A stretch of DNA of 64,000 nucleotides from Cellulosimicrobium cellulans (GTDB taxonomy: Bacteria > Actinomycetota > Actinomycetes > Actinomycetales > Cellulomonadaceae), in assembly GCF_016907755.1 (NCBI RefSeq), contig NZ_JAFBCN010000001.1, forward strand, positions 3,410,001 to 3,474,000. Reading direction: 5' to 3'. Below the pieces are notes generated by a model. It was not told where the DNA came from, did no database searches, and saw nothing but the letters and a program-made list of their open reading frames with translations. Positions within the stretch are counted from its first letter, which is position 1; every line of letters begins with the position of its first letter. The position numbers and the translations under genes were made by a program. Positions 50,378-59,185 of the stretch are shown one piece after another.

Positions 50378-51838
50378 TCAGTGGTGCCGGGCCGAGCCGT
50401 TCGACGGCGGGCGGACGGGGAGCGGCTTGGGCTCCCCCGCCGGGCCGAGGACCGAGACGCGGTCGGGCGCGCCGGGGCGGGCGACGTCGCGACGGCTGAG
50501 GAGCGTGGTCCCGGTCGACCCGGGGCCCTCGGCGTCGGAGGCACGGCCCGCGGGCTCCGCGGTCACCGCCGCCGGGGGCGCGGTGTCCCCGGCGTCCGCC
50601 GGGGCGGGTGCGACGTCGCGTCGCTCGACCTCGTGCGTCGGCTCCACGTCCGGCGCGACGCTCGCCCCCGCGGCGATCCCCGCGAGGCCCGGCCCCCCGA
50701 CGCCTGGGACGGACCGCACGAGCGGGAGCTCGCGCGTCCCGGTGCGCGCGGCGCGCACAGGCTCCTGCGCCGGCTCCTCCTCGGCGTCGCGCTCCCCCGA
50801 GGGCGCGGCCGGGGCCGGCGGGGTCGCGGCCTCACGCCGCGCGGGCGCGGGCGGGGCGGCGTCGGCCGGCCGGGTGCTGCGGGCACCGAGCGTCGGGTCG
50901 GCGGGCAGGATGCCACGGTTGAGCTCGCCGTAGGGCACGTGGACCGACGGGGCGACGCGTCGCGCCGCCTCGACGACGGCCCGCTGGTCGTCGAAGAAGA
51001 TGTGCGGGCGCAGCACCTCGAGCACGCCGTCCTTGTCCACGCCGCCCAGGAAGAACGCGTCGTCGACGGTGACGCCCCAGGACGACAGCGTCGCGACCGC
51101 GCGCTCGTGGGCCGGGGCCGAGCGCGCCGTGACGAGCGAGACGTGCACGCGCGGCTGGTACGACGCGTCGGCCGCGTGCCGCTCGCGCTCGACGACCTGG
51201 ACGCGGTGGATGCCGACGAGGAGCTCGCGCAGCGGGCCGCGCCCGAGCGGGACGTCGGCGTTGAGCTCCTCGTGCTCGCGGAACGACGCGAGGCCGCCGT
51301 CCTGGAAGCGGCGCTCCGACGAGTCGTCCGCGAGCACGCCGTCGAAGTCGAACGCGATGCGCAGCTCGTCGCCGGCCTCGTCCGCGAACGTCGGGTCCAG
51401 CACGTACCCGGCCGGCAGGCCGAGGTCGACCGCGTCGCGCACGGACCGCTCGTCGGCCGAGAGGAACAGGTCGACGTGCAGCGGCCGGATGAACTCGTGC
51501 GGGCTGCGGCCCTGGCGGAAGACGGCGCGCGTGATGTCGAGGTCGTGGTGCCGGATCGAGCGCATGACCCGCAGGCCCGTCTCCGGCGAGTTGCGCGACA
51601 TCACGATGACCTCGACGAGCGGGTCGTCCGCCGCCGGCGCCAGGTCGTTCAGCGCGAGCAGACGGCGCACGAACCCGAAGGCGACGCCCGGGGCCAGCGC
51701 GTCGTCGCGGTGGCGCTCCTGGAAGTCGCGGTACGCCGCCTCCCCCTGCGTGCGGAACACGCGGTCGGACTCGGTGAGGTCGAACAGTGCGGACGAGGCG
51801 ACGCCGACGACGAGGCGGCCAGAGAGGTCGTAACCCAT
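50378..51838 (-). CDS. Cytosolic 5'-nucleotidase family with long tail
   Basis: This is a 486-residue protein. Residues 1-320 are the 5'-nucleotidase domain (PF06189 type) with the HAD-like RIAFDFDGVLADDSSE, VHVSLVTARSAPAHERA, DDAFFLGGVDKDGVLEV and IFFDDQ motifs. It should dephosphorylate nucleoside monophosphates. The last ~165 residues are Ala/Pro/Arg rich without a fold and are not part of the family. A CATCAT hexamer is six bases before the ATG. Confidence 0.88.
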   Translation of the reverse strand: MGYDLSGRLVVGVASSALFDLTESDRVFRTQGEAAYRDFQERHRDDALAPGVAFGFVRRLLALNDLAPAADDPLVEVIVMSRNSPETGLRVMRSIRHHDLDITRAVFRQGRSPHEFIRPLHVDLFLSADERSVRDAVDLGLPAGYVLDPTFADEAGDELRIAFDFDGVLADDSSERRFQDGGLASFREHEELNADVPLGRGPLRELLVGIHRVQVVERERHAADASYQPRVHVSLVTARSAPAHERAVATLSSWGVTVDDAFFLGGVDKDGVLEVLRPHIFFDDQRAVVEAARRVAPSVHVPYGELNRGILPADPTLGARSTRPADAAPPAPARREAATPPAPAAPSGERDAEEEPAQEPVRAARTGTRELPLVRSVPGVGGPGLAGIAAGASVAPDVEPTHEVERRDVAPAPADAGDTAPPAAVTAEPAGRASDAEGPGSTGTTLLSRRDVARPGAPDRVSVLGPAGEPKPLPVRPPSNGSARHH

Positions 51839-51901
51839 GGCGGCATGATGCCAGGTGCAGGTGACGGGGACGAAGACGCCGCCGAGCCGGTCACGAGCCG
51901 G

Positions 51902-52513
51902 TCAGGCCCGGACGGCCCACTCCCGGCGCAGGACGCCCAGGACGACCGCGTCGTACCGCGCGCCGTCGACGACGCGCGCGTCCCGGAACCGGCCCTCCTC
52001 GACGAGACCGAGCGCTCGGCCGGCGCCGAGCATCGCGGCGTTCCCGGACCACGTCGCGAGGTCGAGGCGGACCCAGTCCGTCACCGAGAACAGGTAGGTG
52101 ATCCACGCGCCGAGCGCGTCGCGGCCCAGACCGCGGCCGCGCACCGCGGGGTCGTAGAGGCCGATGCCCACGCGCGCCCACTGCGTCTCCGCCGACTCCC
52201 AGTACCAGGAGCACGTCCCGACGAGCCGGTCCTCCTCGTCGGCGACCACGACGCGCCGCGGCGGGAGGCCGTCGTCGCCCAGCCCGCCCGGGCGGGCTGC
52301 CTGCGCGGCGGCGGCGTGCGCGAGGCGCGCGACCGCCGCGTCGGACGCGGCGTCGTCGGGCACGGGGTAGTACGGCCCGTCCCACCGGTGCCACTCGTGC
52401 TCCGGGCGCAGCCACGCACGGTACGCGGCGAGGTCGTCCGCGCGCCACCCGCGCAGGCGGGAGCGGGCCCCGGCGGCGTACAGCGGTACGCCGCCGGGTG
52501 CGGTCCCCGTCAC
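51902..52513 (-). CDS. GNAT family acetyltransferase (RimJ-like)
   Basis: This 203-residue GNAT protein begins with a strand RLRGWRADDLAAYRAWL, has the acetyl-CoA site VGIGLYDPAVRGRGLGRDALGAWITYLF (R/Q-x-x-G-x-G/A), and ends with GNAAMLGAGRALGLVEEGRFRD, typical of RimJ/RimL-type enzymes. The GTG start overlaps the stop of the RNase E gene (GTGA), so it is co-transcribed with it. The substrate is unknown. Confidence 0.87.
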   Translation of the reverse strand: MTGTAPGGVPLYAAGARSRLRGWRADDLAAYRAWLRPEHEWHRWDGPYYPVPDDAASDAAVARLAHAAAAQAARPGGLGDDGLPPRRVVVADEEDRLVGTCSWYWESAETQWARVGIGLYDPAVRGRGLGRDALGAWITYLFSVTDWVRLDLATWSGNAAMLGAGRALGLVEEGRFRDARVVDGARYDAVVLGVLRREWAVRA

Positions 52514-55500
52514 TCCTCGCCGGGCTCCGCGTGCGCGTCGTCGCCGGGGATCGACGCGGGGTCCGCGCCGTCGTGCTCGTGCTCGTGGGCGTGCGCCGCG
52601 GCCGCGGCGATCGTCGCGAGCGTGGCCTTCACGGCCGCACGCGCCTCCGAGGTGACCTCCGGGAGCACCGGGACGGCCGCCTGCGGGAGGGTGATCGCGG
52701 TGTCCTTGGCCGCCGTGGTGCCGGAGCCCGACCCGCGCTTGCGACGCGACCGCGAGCGGCCGGCCTCGGCCGGCTCCTCGACGGCAGGGTTGCTGCCCGT
52801 GCCGCTGCCGTGGTCGTGACCCCCGCGACCGTTGCCGCCCGACTTCTCGATCGGGTCGGTGTGCACGATGAACCCGCGCCCGTGGCAGTGCTCGCACGTC
52901 TCGCTGAACGCCTCGACGAGGCCCTGGCCGACGCGCTTGCGCGTCATCTGCACGAGCCCGAGCGACGTGACCTCGGCGACCTGGTGCTTGGTCCGGTCGC
53001 GGCCCAGGCACTCGACGAGGCGGCGCAGCACGAGGTCGCGGTTGGACTCGAGCACCATGTCGATGAAGTCGATGACGATGATGCCGCCGATGTCGCGCAG
53101 CCGGAGCTGGCGGACGATCTCCTCGGCCGCCTCCAGGTTGTTGCGCGTCACCGTCTCCTCGAGCGTGCCGCCCGAGCCCGTGAACTTGCCGGTGTTGACG
53201 TCGACGACGGTCATCGCCTCGGTGCGGTCGATGACGAGCGAGCCGCCGGAGGGCAGCCAGACCTTGCGGTCCATGCCCTTGGCGAGCTGCTCGTCGACAC
53301 GGTGCACCGTGAAGACGTCCTGCGTGCCCGTCCACTTCGAGACGCGCTCGCGCAGGTCCGGCGCGAGCTCCTCGACGTACGAGGAGATCTCGCTCCACGC
53401 CCCGTCGCCCTCGACGACGAGCGAGCTGAAGTCGTCGTTGAAGATGTCGCGGACCACGCGGATCGCGAGGTCGGGCTCGCCCTGGAGGAGCGCCGGCGCC
53501 GAGGCGCTCTTCGACTTCCTCTCGATGGCCTCCCACTGCCCGCGCAGACGCTCGACGTCGGCGCGCAGCTCCTCCTCGCTCGCGCCCTCGGCGGCGGTGC
53601 GCACGATGACGCCCGCGCCGTCGGGCACGACCTCCTTGAGGATCTTCTTGAGGCGGTTGCGCTCCGTGTCGGGCAGCTTGCGGCTGATGCCCGTCATGCC
53701 GCCGCCCGGCACGAACACGAGGTAGCGGCCCGCGAGCGTGATCTGCGACGTGAGGCGGGCGCCCTTGTGCCCGATCGGGTCCTTGGTCACCTGGACGAGC
53801 ACGGAGTCGCCCGACTTGAGCGCCTGCTCGATGCGGCGCGGCTGGCCCTCGAGCCCGGCCGCGTCCCAGTTCACCTCGCCCGCGTACAGCACGGCGTTGC
53901 GGCCCTTGCCGACGTCGATGAACGCCGCCTCCATGCTGGGCAGCACGTTCTGGACCCGGCCCAGGTAGACGTTGCCCGCCATGGACGCCTGCGACTGCTG
54001 GGAGACGTAGTGCTCGACGAGCACCCCGTCCTCGAGCACGGCGATCTGCGTGCGGCCCGCGCGCTCGCGCACGACCATCGACCGCTCGACCGCCTCACGG
54101 CGCGCGAGGAACTCCGCCTCGGTGATGATCTGGCGGCGACGCCCCGCGTCCCGGCCCTCACGGCGGCGCTGGCGCTTCGCCTCCAGGCGCGTCGATCCCT
54201 TGAGGGCGGTGACCTCGTCGGCCAGGCTGCGCTCGCGCGGCCGCGAACGGGTCGAGGAGGTCTCGCCGCTCTCGCCCCGCCCACCGCGGCGGCGACGGCG
54301 GCGACGGCGGCTGCTGCCCGCCTCGTCCTCGCCGGACTCGGCGTCGGCGGCGTCGTGCTCGGTCTCGTCGGCCTCGGCGTCCGCGCCGGTGTCGGCCGGC
54401 TCGTCGCCCTCGGCGGTGGTCTCGTCGCTCTCGTCCTGCTCGCGACCCGCGTCCGGACGACCGCGGCGACCGCGGCCACCACGGCGACGGCGGCGGCGAG
54501 GACCGGACTCGGCCTCGTCGGACGCGGCCTGGTCCTCGGGCTCGTCGGGCTCGGCCTCGTCCAGGTCGGCGAAGTCCTCCGGACCGAACGCGTCGTCAGG
54601 GAGCTCGATCCCCTCGGCAACGAGCTCCGACTCGATGGCCTCGATCTCCTCGACGGCGGCAGCGTCCTCGCCCGTGAGCGCGACCTCGACCGTCACGTCC
54701 ACGGCGCGCTCCGACGCCACCGGGGCAGCCGCGGACTTCTTCGGGGACCGCTCGCGCGGCTCGGCCGCGACGGGAGCTGCCTCGGCCGCGGGGGTCGGCT
54801 CGACGTGACGCGGCGGGCCGGCCGGGCTCTGGGCGCGGCGGGGTCGGCGCGGCGCGGCCGCGGGATCGGGCGCCTGGAAGAGCAGGGCGGTCGTCGCGAG
54901 CCGCGGCGTGCTCGTGCCCGCACCGGTCGCGGCGGGCGAGACGGGCGTCCCGGGAGCGGCCGCGGGCGCCGGTGCGTCGCTGGACGTCGCCTCCGCCGCC
55001 TCCTGCGGCTCGGGCACGGCCTCGGCCGAGGCCGCCTTCGAGGTCGCGCGGCGTGAGCGGCGCGCGGGCTTCTTCGGCGCCTCCTGAGGAGCGGGCGCGT
55101 CCGCCTCCGGCACGGTCGCCTCGGCGGCGACGGTCGGCGCGTCGGCGGTCGGCGTCACCTCCGCGGCAGGAGCCTCCGCGGCGGGGGCCGTCGTGGTCGG
55201 GGCACCGGCCGCGGCGGTCGCGCGGCGCGAGCGGCGCACGGGCTTCTTCTCCGCGGGAGCCTCGGTCGCGGCACCGACGGGCTCTGCGGCCTCGGCAGGC
55301 GCGGCCTCCGGCGCCTCGGTCACCTTCGCGTCGCCCGCCGGGGCCGCCTTGCGCGTCGTCCGGGTGCGCTTGGTCTTGCGCGGCGCGTCGGTCGTGCCGA
55401 GCAAGGCGTCCGCGTCCGGGCCGGCGGTCGCGGGAGGCGCCTGCTCCGCGGCGGGGGCCGCGCTCAGCCCGAACTCCGAGAGCACGTCGAGCGGGGCGTC

Positions 55501-55986
55501 GGGCGCGGTGGACGCGGGCTTCCTCGCGCCGCCCTGGGCGCGGCGCGCGGTGCGTCCACGACCCTTCGCTGCGGTCGCCTCCGGTGCCGCCTCGGGCTCG
55601 GAGGGCACCGCGGCGTCGTCGACCGCGGGCGCCGGTGCCGCCGCGTCGGCGGCGGGGGTCGCGGGCGCGTCGGCAGCGGGCCCGGCGGACGCGGACGTCG
55701 TCCGGGTCGCACGGCGCGAGCGGCGCGCGGGCTTCTCCTCGGCCGCGTCGGGGACGGCCGCCGCGGCGGCCGGGTTCGAGTCCGCGAGCGCCGCGGGCGC
55801 GTCGGTGGAGGCGGTCGTACCCTCGGCCGTCGCGACCGGCGCCTGGGGCGGCGCCGCGCTGCGCGTGGCGCGGCGGCGGGCGGGCTTGCGCCCCGCCGGA
55901 GTCGAGCCCTCGGCCCGGTCCGGGGCCGCCGCGGCGTCCGCCGTCGACTCGGAGGGGGTGCTGTCGGAAGTGCTGTCGAGCGTCAC
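52510..55986 (-). CDS. rne: Ribonuclease E/G with long repetitive N-terminus
   Basis: This 1158-residue endoribonuclease is the core of RNA turnover. The catalytic part (about 620-1080) has the S1 domain (SMAGNVYLGRVQNVLPSMEAAF), DNase-I-like active-site acids in TVVDVNTG and IIVIDFIDM, and the zinc link CEHCHGRG. Before it lie ~600 residues rich in Ala, Pro and Glu with repeated basic patches such as KPARRSRRAT (about residues 34-42, 85-95, 248-257, 306-315) and the Arg clusters SGPRRRRRRGGRG and SSRRRRRRRRGGRG. This N-terminal extension is typical of actinobacterial RNase E but unusually long. The GTG start at 55984-55986 gives a leader of over 250 bases. Confidence 0.93.
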   Translation of the reverse strand: MTLDSTSDSTPSESTADAAAAPDRAEGSTPAGRKPARRRATRSAAPPQAPVATAEGTTASTDAPAALADSNPAAAAAVPDAAEEKPARRSRRATRTTSASAGPAADAPATPAADAAAPAPAVDDAAVPSEPEAAPEATAAKGRGRTARRAQGGARKPASTAPDAPLDVLSEFGLSAAPAAEQAPPATAGPDADALLGTTDAPRKTKRTRTTRKAAPAGDAKVTEAPEAAPAEAAEPVGAATEAPAEKKPVRRSRRATAAAGAPTTTAPAAEAPAAEVTPTADAPTVAAEATVPEADAPAPQEAPKKPARRSRRATSKAASAEAVPEPQEAAEATSSDAPAPAAAPGTPVSPAATGAGTSTPRLATTALLFQAPDPAAAPRRPRRAQSPAGPPRHVEPTPAAEAAPVAAEPRERSPKKSAAAPVASERAVDVTVEVALTGEDAAAVEEIEAIESELVAEGIELPDDAFGPEDFADLDEAEPDEPEDQAASDEAESGPRRRRRRGGRGRRGRPDAGREQDESDETTAEGDEPADTGADAEADETEHDAADAESGEDEAGSSRRRRRRRRGGRGESGETSSTRSRPRERSLADEVTALKGSTRLEAKRQRRREGRDAGRRRQIITEAEFLARREAVERSMVVRERAGRTQIAVLEDGVLVEHYVSQQSQASMAGNVYLGRVQNVLPSMEAAFIDVGKGRNAVLYAGEVNWDAAGLEGQPRRIEQALKSGDSVLVQVTKDPIGHKGARLTSQITLAGRYLVFVPGGGMTGISRKLPDTERNRLKKILKEVVPDGAGVIVRTAAEGASEEELRADVERLRGQWEAIERKSKSASAPALLQGEPDLAIRVVRDIFNDDFSSLVVEGDGAWSEISSYVEELAPDLRERVSKWTGTQDVFTVHRVDEQLAKGMDRKVWLPSGGSLVIDRTEAMTVVDVNTGKFTGSGGTLEETVTRNNLEAAEEIVRQLRLRDIGGIIVIDFIDMVLESNRDLVLRRLVECLGRDRTKHQVAEVTSLGLVQMTRKRVGQGLVEAFSETCEHCHGRGFIVHTDPIEKSGGNGRGGHDHGSGTGSNPAVEEPAEAGRSRSRRKRGSGSGTTAAKDTAITLPQAAVPVLPEVTSEARAAVKATLATIAAAAAHAHEHEHDGADPASIPGDDAHAEPGEE

Positions 55987-56518
55987 GCGTCGTGCTCCTG
56001 CTGCCACAGGGACCGCCCCGCACCGTGCGGCCCCTCGGGGCGGTCGGTCGTCGCTCGTGACGAGCGCACCGGAGCGCGTCGTCCGGCGACGGAAGTCGTC
56101 GGCCACGGCCGCGGTCCGCGTGCGCGGCGCGGGCGCCTGCCACCGGGCCCTTCGCCCCGGTCGGCGCTCCGACTGCCGCGGTCCGCTGGTGCCGCGATCT
56201 CGTGCTCGTCGGGAGGGCGATGCGGTGCCCACCCGGCTCCGCCCAGTATCGCACAGGGGCGCGAACGAACCTCGGCGACACGCACCGCGCCCCGGGCCGC
56301 GGGTCCCGGCAGAGCAGGACCATGGTCCCGGGGGCTTGTGAACATAGTCACAAGCGGTCGATTTTCAGCACTTGACGTCATCTCCCGCCCTGCTGATGGG
56401 GCAGATTGGGCCTACCGTCGGAGCATGGGCGGTCCTCCCCCGGACCGTCCTGACCGGCGCCGTAGCTCAGCACCTCCCCCTGAAGCCCGCCGACCCGTCG
56501 GCCCCCCGAGGAGCGCAC
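55987..56518. other. Divergent regulatory region between rne and cydA
   Basis: These 532 bases hold no supported gene. They should include the long 5' leader and promoter of rne (GATACT, complement of 56245-56250, is a possible -10), the Rex operator and the cydA promoter (TTGACG at 56372-56377 is a possible -35). The open frame running into cydA from 56372 is not conserved before the GTG at 56519. Confidence 0.5.
56335..56354. promoter_or_regulatory. Rex operator (ROP) of cydABDC
   Basis: The palindrome CTTGTGA-N6-TCACAAG matches the Streptomyces Rex consensus TGTGAACNNNTTCACA at all but one fixed base. Rex senses NADH/NAD and is known to repress cydABCD. The same sequence also satisfies the CRP-type TGTGA-N6-TCACA pattern, so a CRP-type protein is an alternative. 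It lies 18 bases before a possible -35. Confidence 0.8.
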
Positions 56519-58033
56519 GTGGAAGCCCTGGATCTCGCCCGGTGGCAGTTCGCCATCACGACCGTCTACCACTTCATCTTCGTCCCGTTGACCATCGGGC
56601 TGGCACCCCTCGTCGCGATCATGCAGACGGCCTGGGTCCGCACCGGCAACGAGCGGTGGCTGCGCCTGACCAAGTTCTTCGGCAAGCTCCTGCTCATCAA
56701 CTTCGCGCTCGGCGTCGTGACGGGCATCGTGCAGGAGTTCCAGTTCGGCATGAACTGGAGCGAGTACTCGCGCTTCGTCGGCGACGTGTTCGGCGCGCCG
56801 CTCGCGATGGAGGCGCTCGCCGCGTTCTTCATCGAGTCGACGTTCCTCGGGCTGTGGATCTTCGGCTGGGACCGCCTCAACAAGAAGGTGCACCTCGCGT
56901 GCATCTGGGCCGTGGCGATCGCGACGAACCTCTCCGCGTTCTTCATCCTCGCCGCGAACTCGTGGATGCAGCACCCCGTGGGCGCGATCTTCAACCCCGA
57001 GACCGGGCGCGCCGAGATGAACGACATCGGCGCCGTCCTCACGAACAACACGCTGTGGGCCGCGTTCCCGCACCAGATCACGGCGACCTTCCTCACCGCG
57101 GGCACGTTCGTCACGGGCGTCGCCGCCTGGTGGATGGTCCGGCTCGTCCGCACCAGGAAGGCCGAGAACGTCGAGCTCGCGCGCGACGTCTACCGCCCGG
57201 CGATCACCCTCGGCGTCATCGCCATGCTGGTCGGCGGGATCGGCGTCGGCGTCTCCGGGGACATCCAGGGCAAGATCATGTACGAGCAGCAGCCCGGCAA
57301 GATGTCGTCCGCCGAGGCGCTCTGCCAGGGGCAGGAAGGTGCCGCGTTCTCCATCCTCACGATCGGCGACCTGTCGAACTCGTGCGAGAACGTCCAGCAC
57401 CTCATCGAGATCCCGGGCCTCGCGTCGTACCTCGGCACCGGCCACTTCTCCGGGCCGGAGAGCTACCTGCCCGGCGTCGAGGACGTCCAGGAGCAGATGA
57501 CCGAGCGCTACGGCGACGTCACCGCCTCCGGCGACCCCGTCACGTACACGCCGAACCTCGCGATGACCTACTGGTCCTTCCGCCTCATGATCGGCATGGC
57601 CGCCGGCTCCGTGCTCCTCGCGCTCATGGCGCTGTGGCTCACCCGCAAGGGCCGTGTCACCGACAACGTGTGGTTCGCGCGCGTCGGGCTCATCGCCATC
57701 CCCATGCCGTTCCTCGCGAACTCGTTCGGCTGGATCTTCACCGAGATGGGCCGCCAGCCGTGGGTCGTCGCCCCGAACCCCACGGGCATCGACCAGATCC
57801 GCCTGCTCACCGAGCGTGGCGTGTCCACCGTGGTGAGCCCCGGCGTCGTCCTGACGTCGATGATCGTCTTCACGCTCCTGTACGGCGCGCTCGCCGCGGT
57901 CTGGTTCACGCTCATGCGCCGCTACGCGATCGAGGGGGTACCGCTGGTGGTGCACGACGAGTCGCCCGAGGCGCAGGAGCCGCCCGACGACGGCACCGAG
58001 GCCGCAGACCGCCCGCTGTCCTTCGCGTACTGA
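56519..58033 (+). CDS. cydA: Cytochrome bd oxidase subunit I
   Basis: This 504-residue subunit binds the three hemes of cytochrome bd and oxidises menaquinol at low oxygen. It starts EALDLARWQFAITTVYHFIFVPLTIGLAP with the conserved His, contains GALGMNWSEYSRFVG-like FQFGMNWSEYSRFVGDVFG, the short Q-loop type region and the late GRQPWVVAPNPTG motif. The GTG at 56519 follows a GAGGAG site and fits family length; an earlier ATG at 56372 adds 49 unsupported residues. Confidence 0.96.
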   Translation: MEALDLARWQFAITTVYHFIFVPLTIGLAPLVAIMQTAWVRTGNERWLRLTKFFGKLLLINFALGVVTGIVQEFQFGMNWSEYSRFVGDVFGAPLAMEALAAFFIESTFLGLWIFGWDRLNKKVHLACIWAVAIATNLSAFFILAANSWMQHPVGAIFNPETGRAEMNDIGAVLTNNTLWAAFPHQITATFLTAGTFVTGVAAWWMVRLVRTRKAENVELARDVYRPAITLGVIAMLVGGIGVGVSGDIQGKIMYEQQPGKMSSAEALCQGQEGAAFSILTIGDLSNSCENVQHLIEIPGLASYLGTGHFSGPESYLPGVEDVQEQMTERYGDVTASGDPVTYTPNLAMTYWSFRLMIGMAAGSVLLALMALWLTRKGRVTDNVWFARVGLIAIPMPFLANSFGWIFTEMGRQPWVVAPNPTGIDQIRLLTERGVSTVVSPGVVLTSMIVFTLLYGALAAVWFTLMRRYAIEGVPLVVHDESPEAQEPPDDGTEAADRPLSFAY

Positions 58034-58072
58034 CGCGCCCGGACCCGTCCAGAATCTCAGGAGAACACCACC

Positions 58073-59185
58073 GTGGATCTCGCCGTCGTCTGGTTCGTGC
58101 TCATCGCGGTCCTGTGGACCGGCTACCTCGTGCTCGAGGGCTTCGACTTCGGGGTCGGCATGCTGCTGTCGATCCTCCCGCGCGGCGACAAGGAGCACCG
58201 CGAGAAGGAGCGCCGCGTCCTCATCAACACCATCGGCCCCGTCTGGGACGGGAACGAGGTCTGGCTGCTCACCGCGGGCGGTGCGACCTTCGCCGCCTTC
58301 CCCGAGTGGTACGCGACCCTCTTCTCCGGCTTCTACCTGCCGCTCCTGCTCATCCTCGTCGCGCTCATCGTGCGCGGCGTGGCGTTCGAGTACCGCGGCA
58401 AGATCCGCGACGAGGGCTGGGCGCGGCGCTGCGACGTCGCGATCCAGGTCGGGTCGTGGGTGCCCGCCGTGCTGTGGGGCGTCGCGTTCGCCAACCTCGT
58501 GCGCGGCGTGCAGCTCGACGCCGACCACCAGTTCGTGGGCGGCTTCTTCTCCCTCCTGTCCCCGTTCGCGCTCCTCGGCGGCCTGGTGACGCTGAGCCTG
58601 TTCCTGCTCCACGGTTCGGTGTTCGTCGCCCTGAAGACCGACGGCGAGATCCGCGCCCGGGCCCGGCAGCACGCCTCGGTCTTCGGTGTCGCGGCGCTCG
58701 TGCTCGCGGGCGGCTGGGCCGTGTGGGCCCAGGTCGCCTACTCCGTCCCGTGGACGTGGGCCGCCGTCGTGCTCGCGGCGGGCGGCCTCGTGGCGGCGCT
58801 CGTCGCCAACCGCCGGGGCGCCGAGGGCTGGGCGTTCATCGCCTCCGCGGTGACGATCGTCGCCGCCGTCGTGCTGATCTTCGGATCGATGTACCCCGAC
58901 GTGATGCCCGCCGTCGACCCGGCGAACTCGCTGACGATCCACAACGCGTCGTCCACGGACTACACGCTGACCGTGATGACGTGGGTCGCGGTGATCCTCA
59001 CCCCGCTCGTCATCGCCTACCAGTCGTGGACCTACTGGGTGTTCCGGCGCCGCCTGTCGACCAAGGACATCCCCGCGCCCGCCGGTCTCTCGCTCAAGAA
59101 GGTCCGCGAGGCGGCGTTCGGCGGGGCGTCGTCGGGCGGCTCGGCGGGCCGCGACCTCGGGGCCGGCGGGTCGGGAGACGCGTGA
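58073..59185 (+). CDS. cydB: Cytochrome bd oxidase subunit II
   Basis: This 370-residue membrane protein has about eight or nine hydrophobic segments. Family marks are LWTGYLVLEGFDFGVGMLL near the start, NTIGPVWDGNEVWLLTAGGATFAAFPEWYATLFSG split over two helices, and VMTWVAVILTPLVIAYQSWTYWVFRRR. It forms the heterodimer with CydA. The GTG start is 40 bases after cydA, with an AGGAG site. Confidence 0.96.
   Translation: MDLAVVWFVLIAVLWTGYLVLEGFDFGVGMLLSILPRGDKEHREKERRVLINTIGPVWDGNEVWLLTAGGATFAAFPEWYATLFSGFYLPLLLILVALIVRGVAFEYRGKIRDEGWARRCDVAIQVGSWVPAVLWGVAFANLVRGVQLDADHQFVGGFFSLLSPFALLGGLVTLSLFLLHGSVFVALKTDGEIRARARQHASVFGVAALVLAGGWAVWAQVAYSVPWTWAAVVLAAGGLVAALVANRRGAEGWAFIASAVTIVAAVVLIFGSMYPDVMPAVDPANSLTIHNASSTDYTLTVMTWVAVILTPLVIAYQSWTYWVFRRRLSTKDIPAPAGLSLKKVREAAFGGASSGGSAGRDLGAGGSGDA

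Noticed and set aside
56372-56518. N-terminal extension of CydA by 49 codons
   Set aside because: CydA similarity begins at the GTG at 56519, which also has a good ribosome-binding site; the extension crosses the promoter region.
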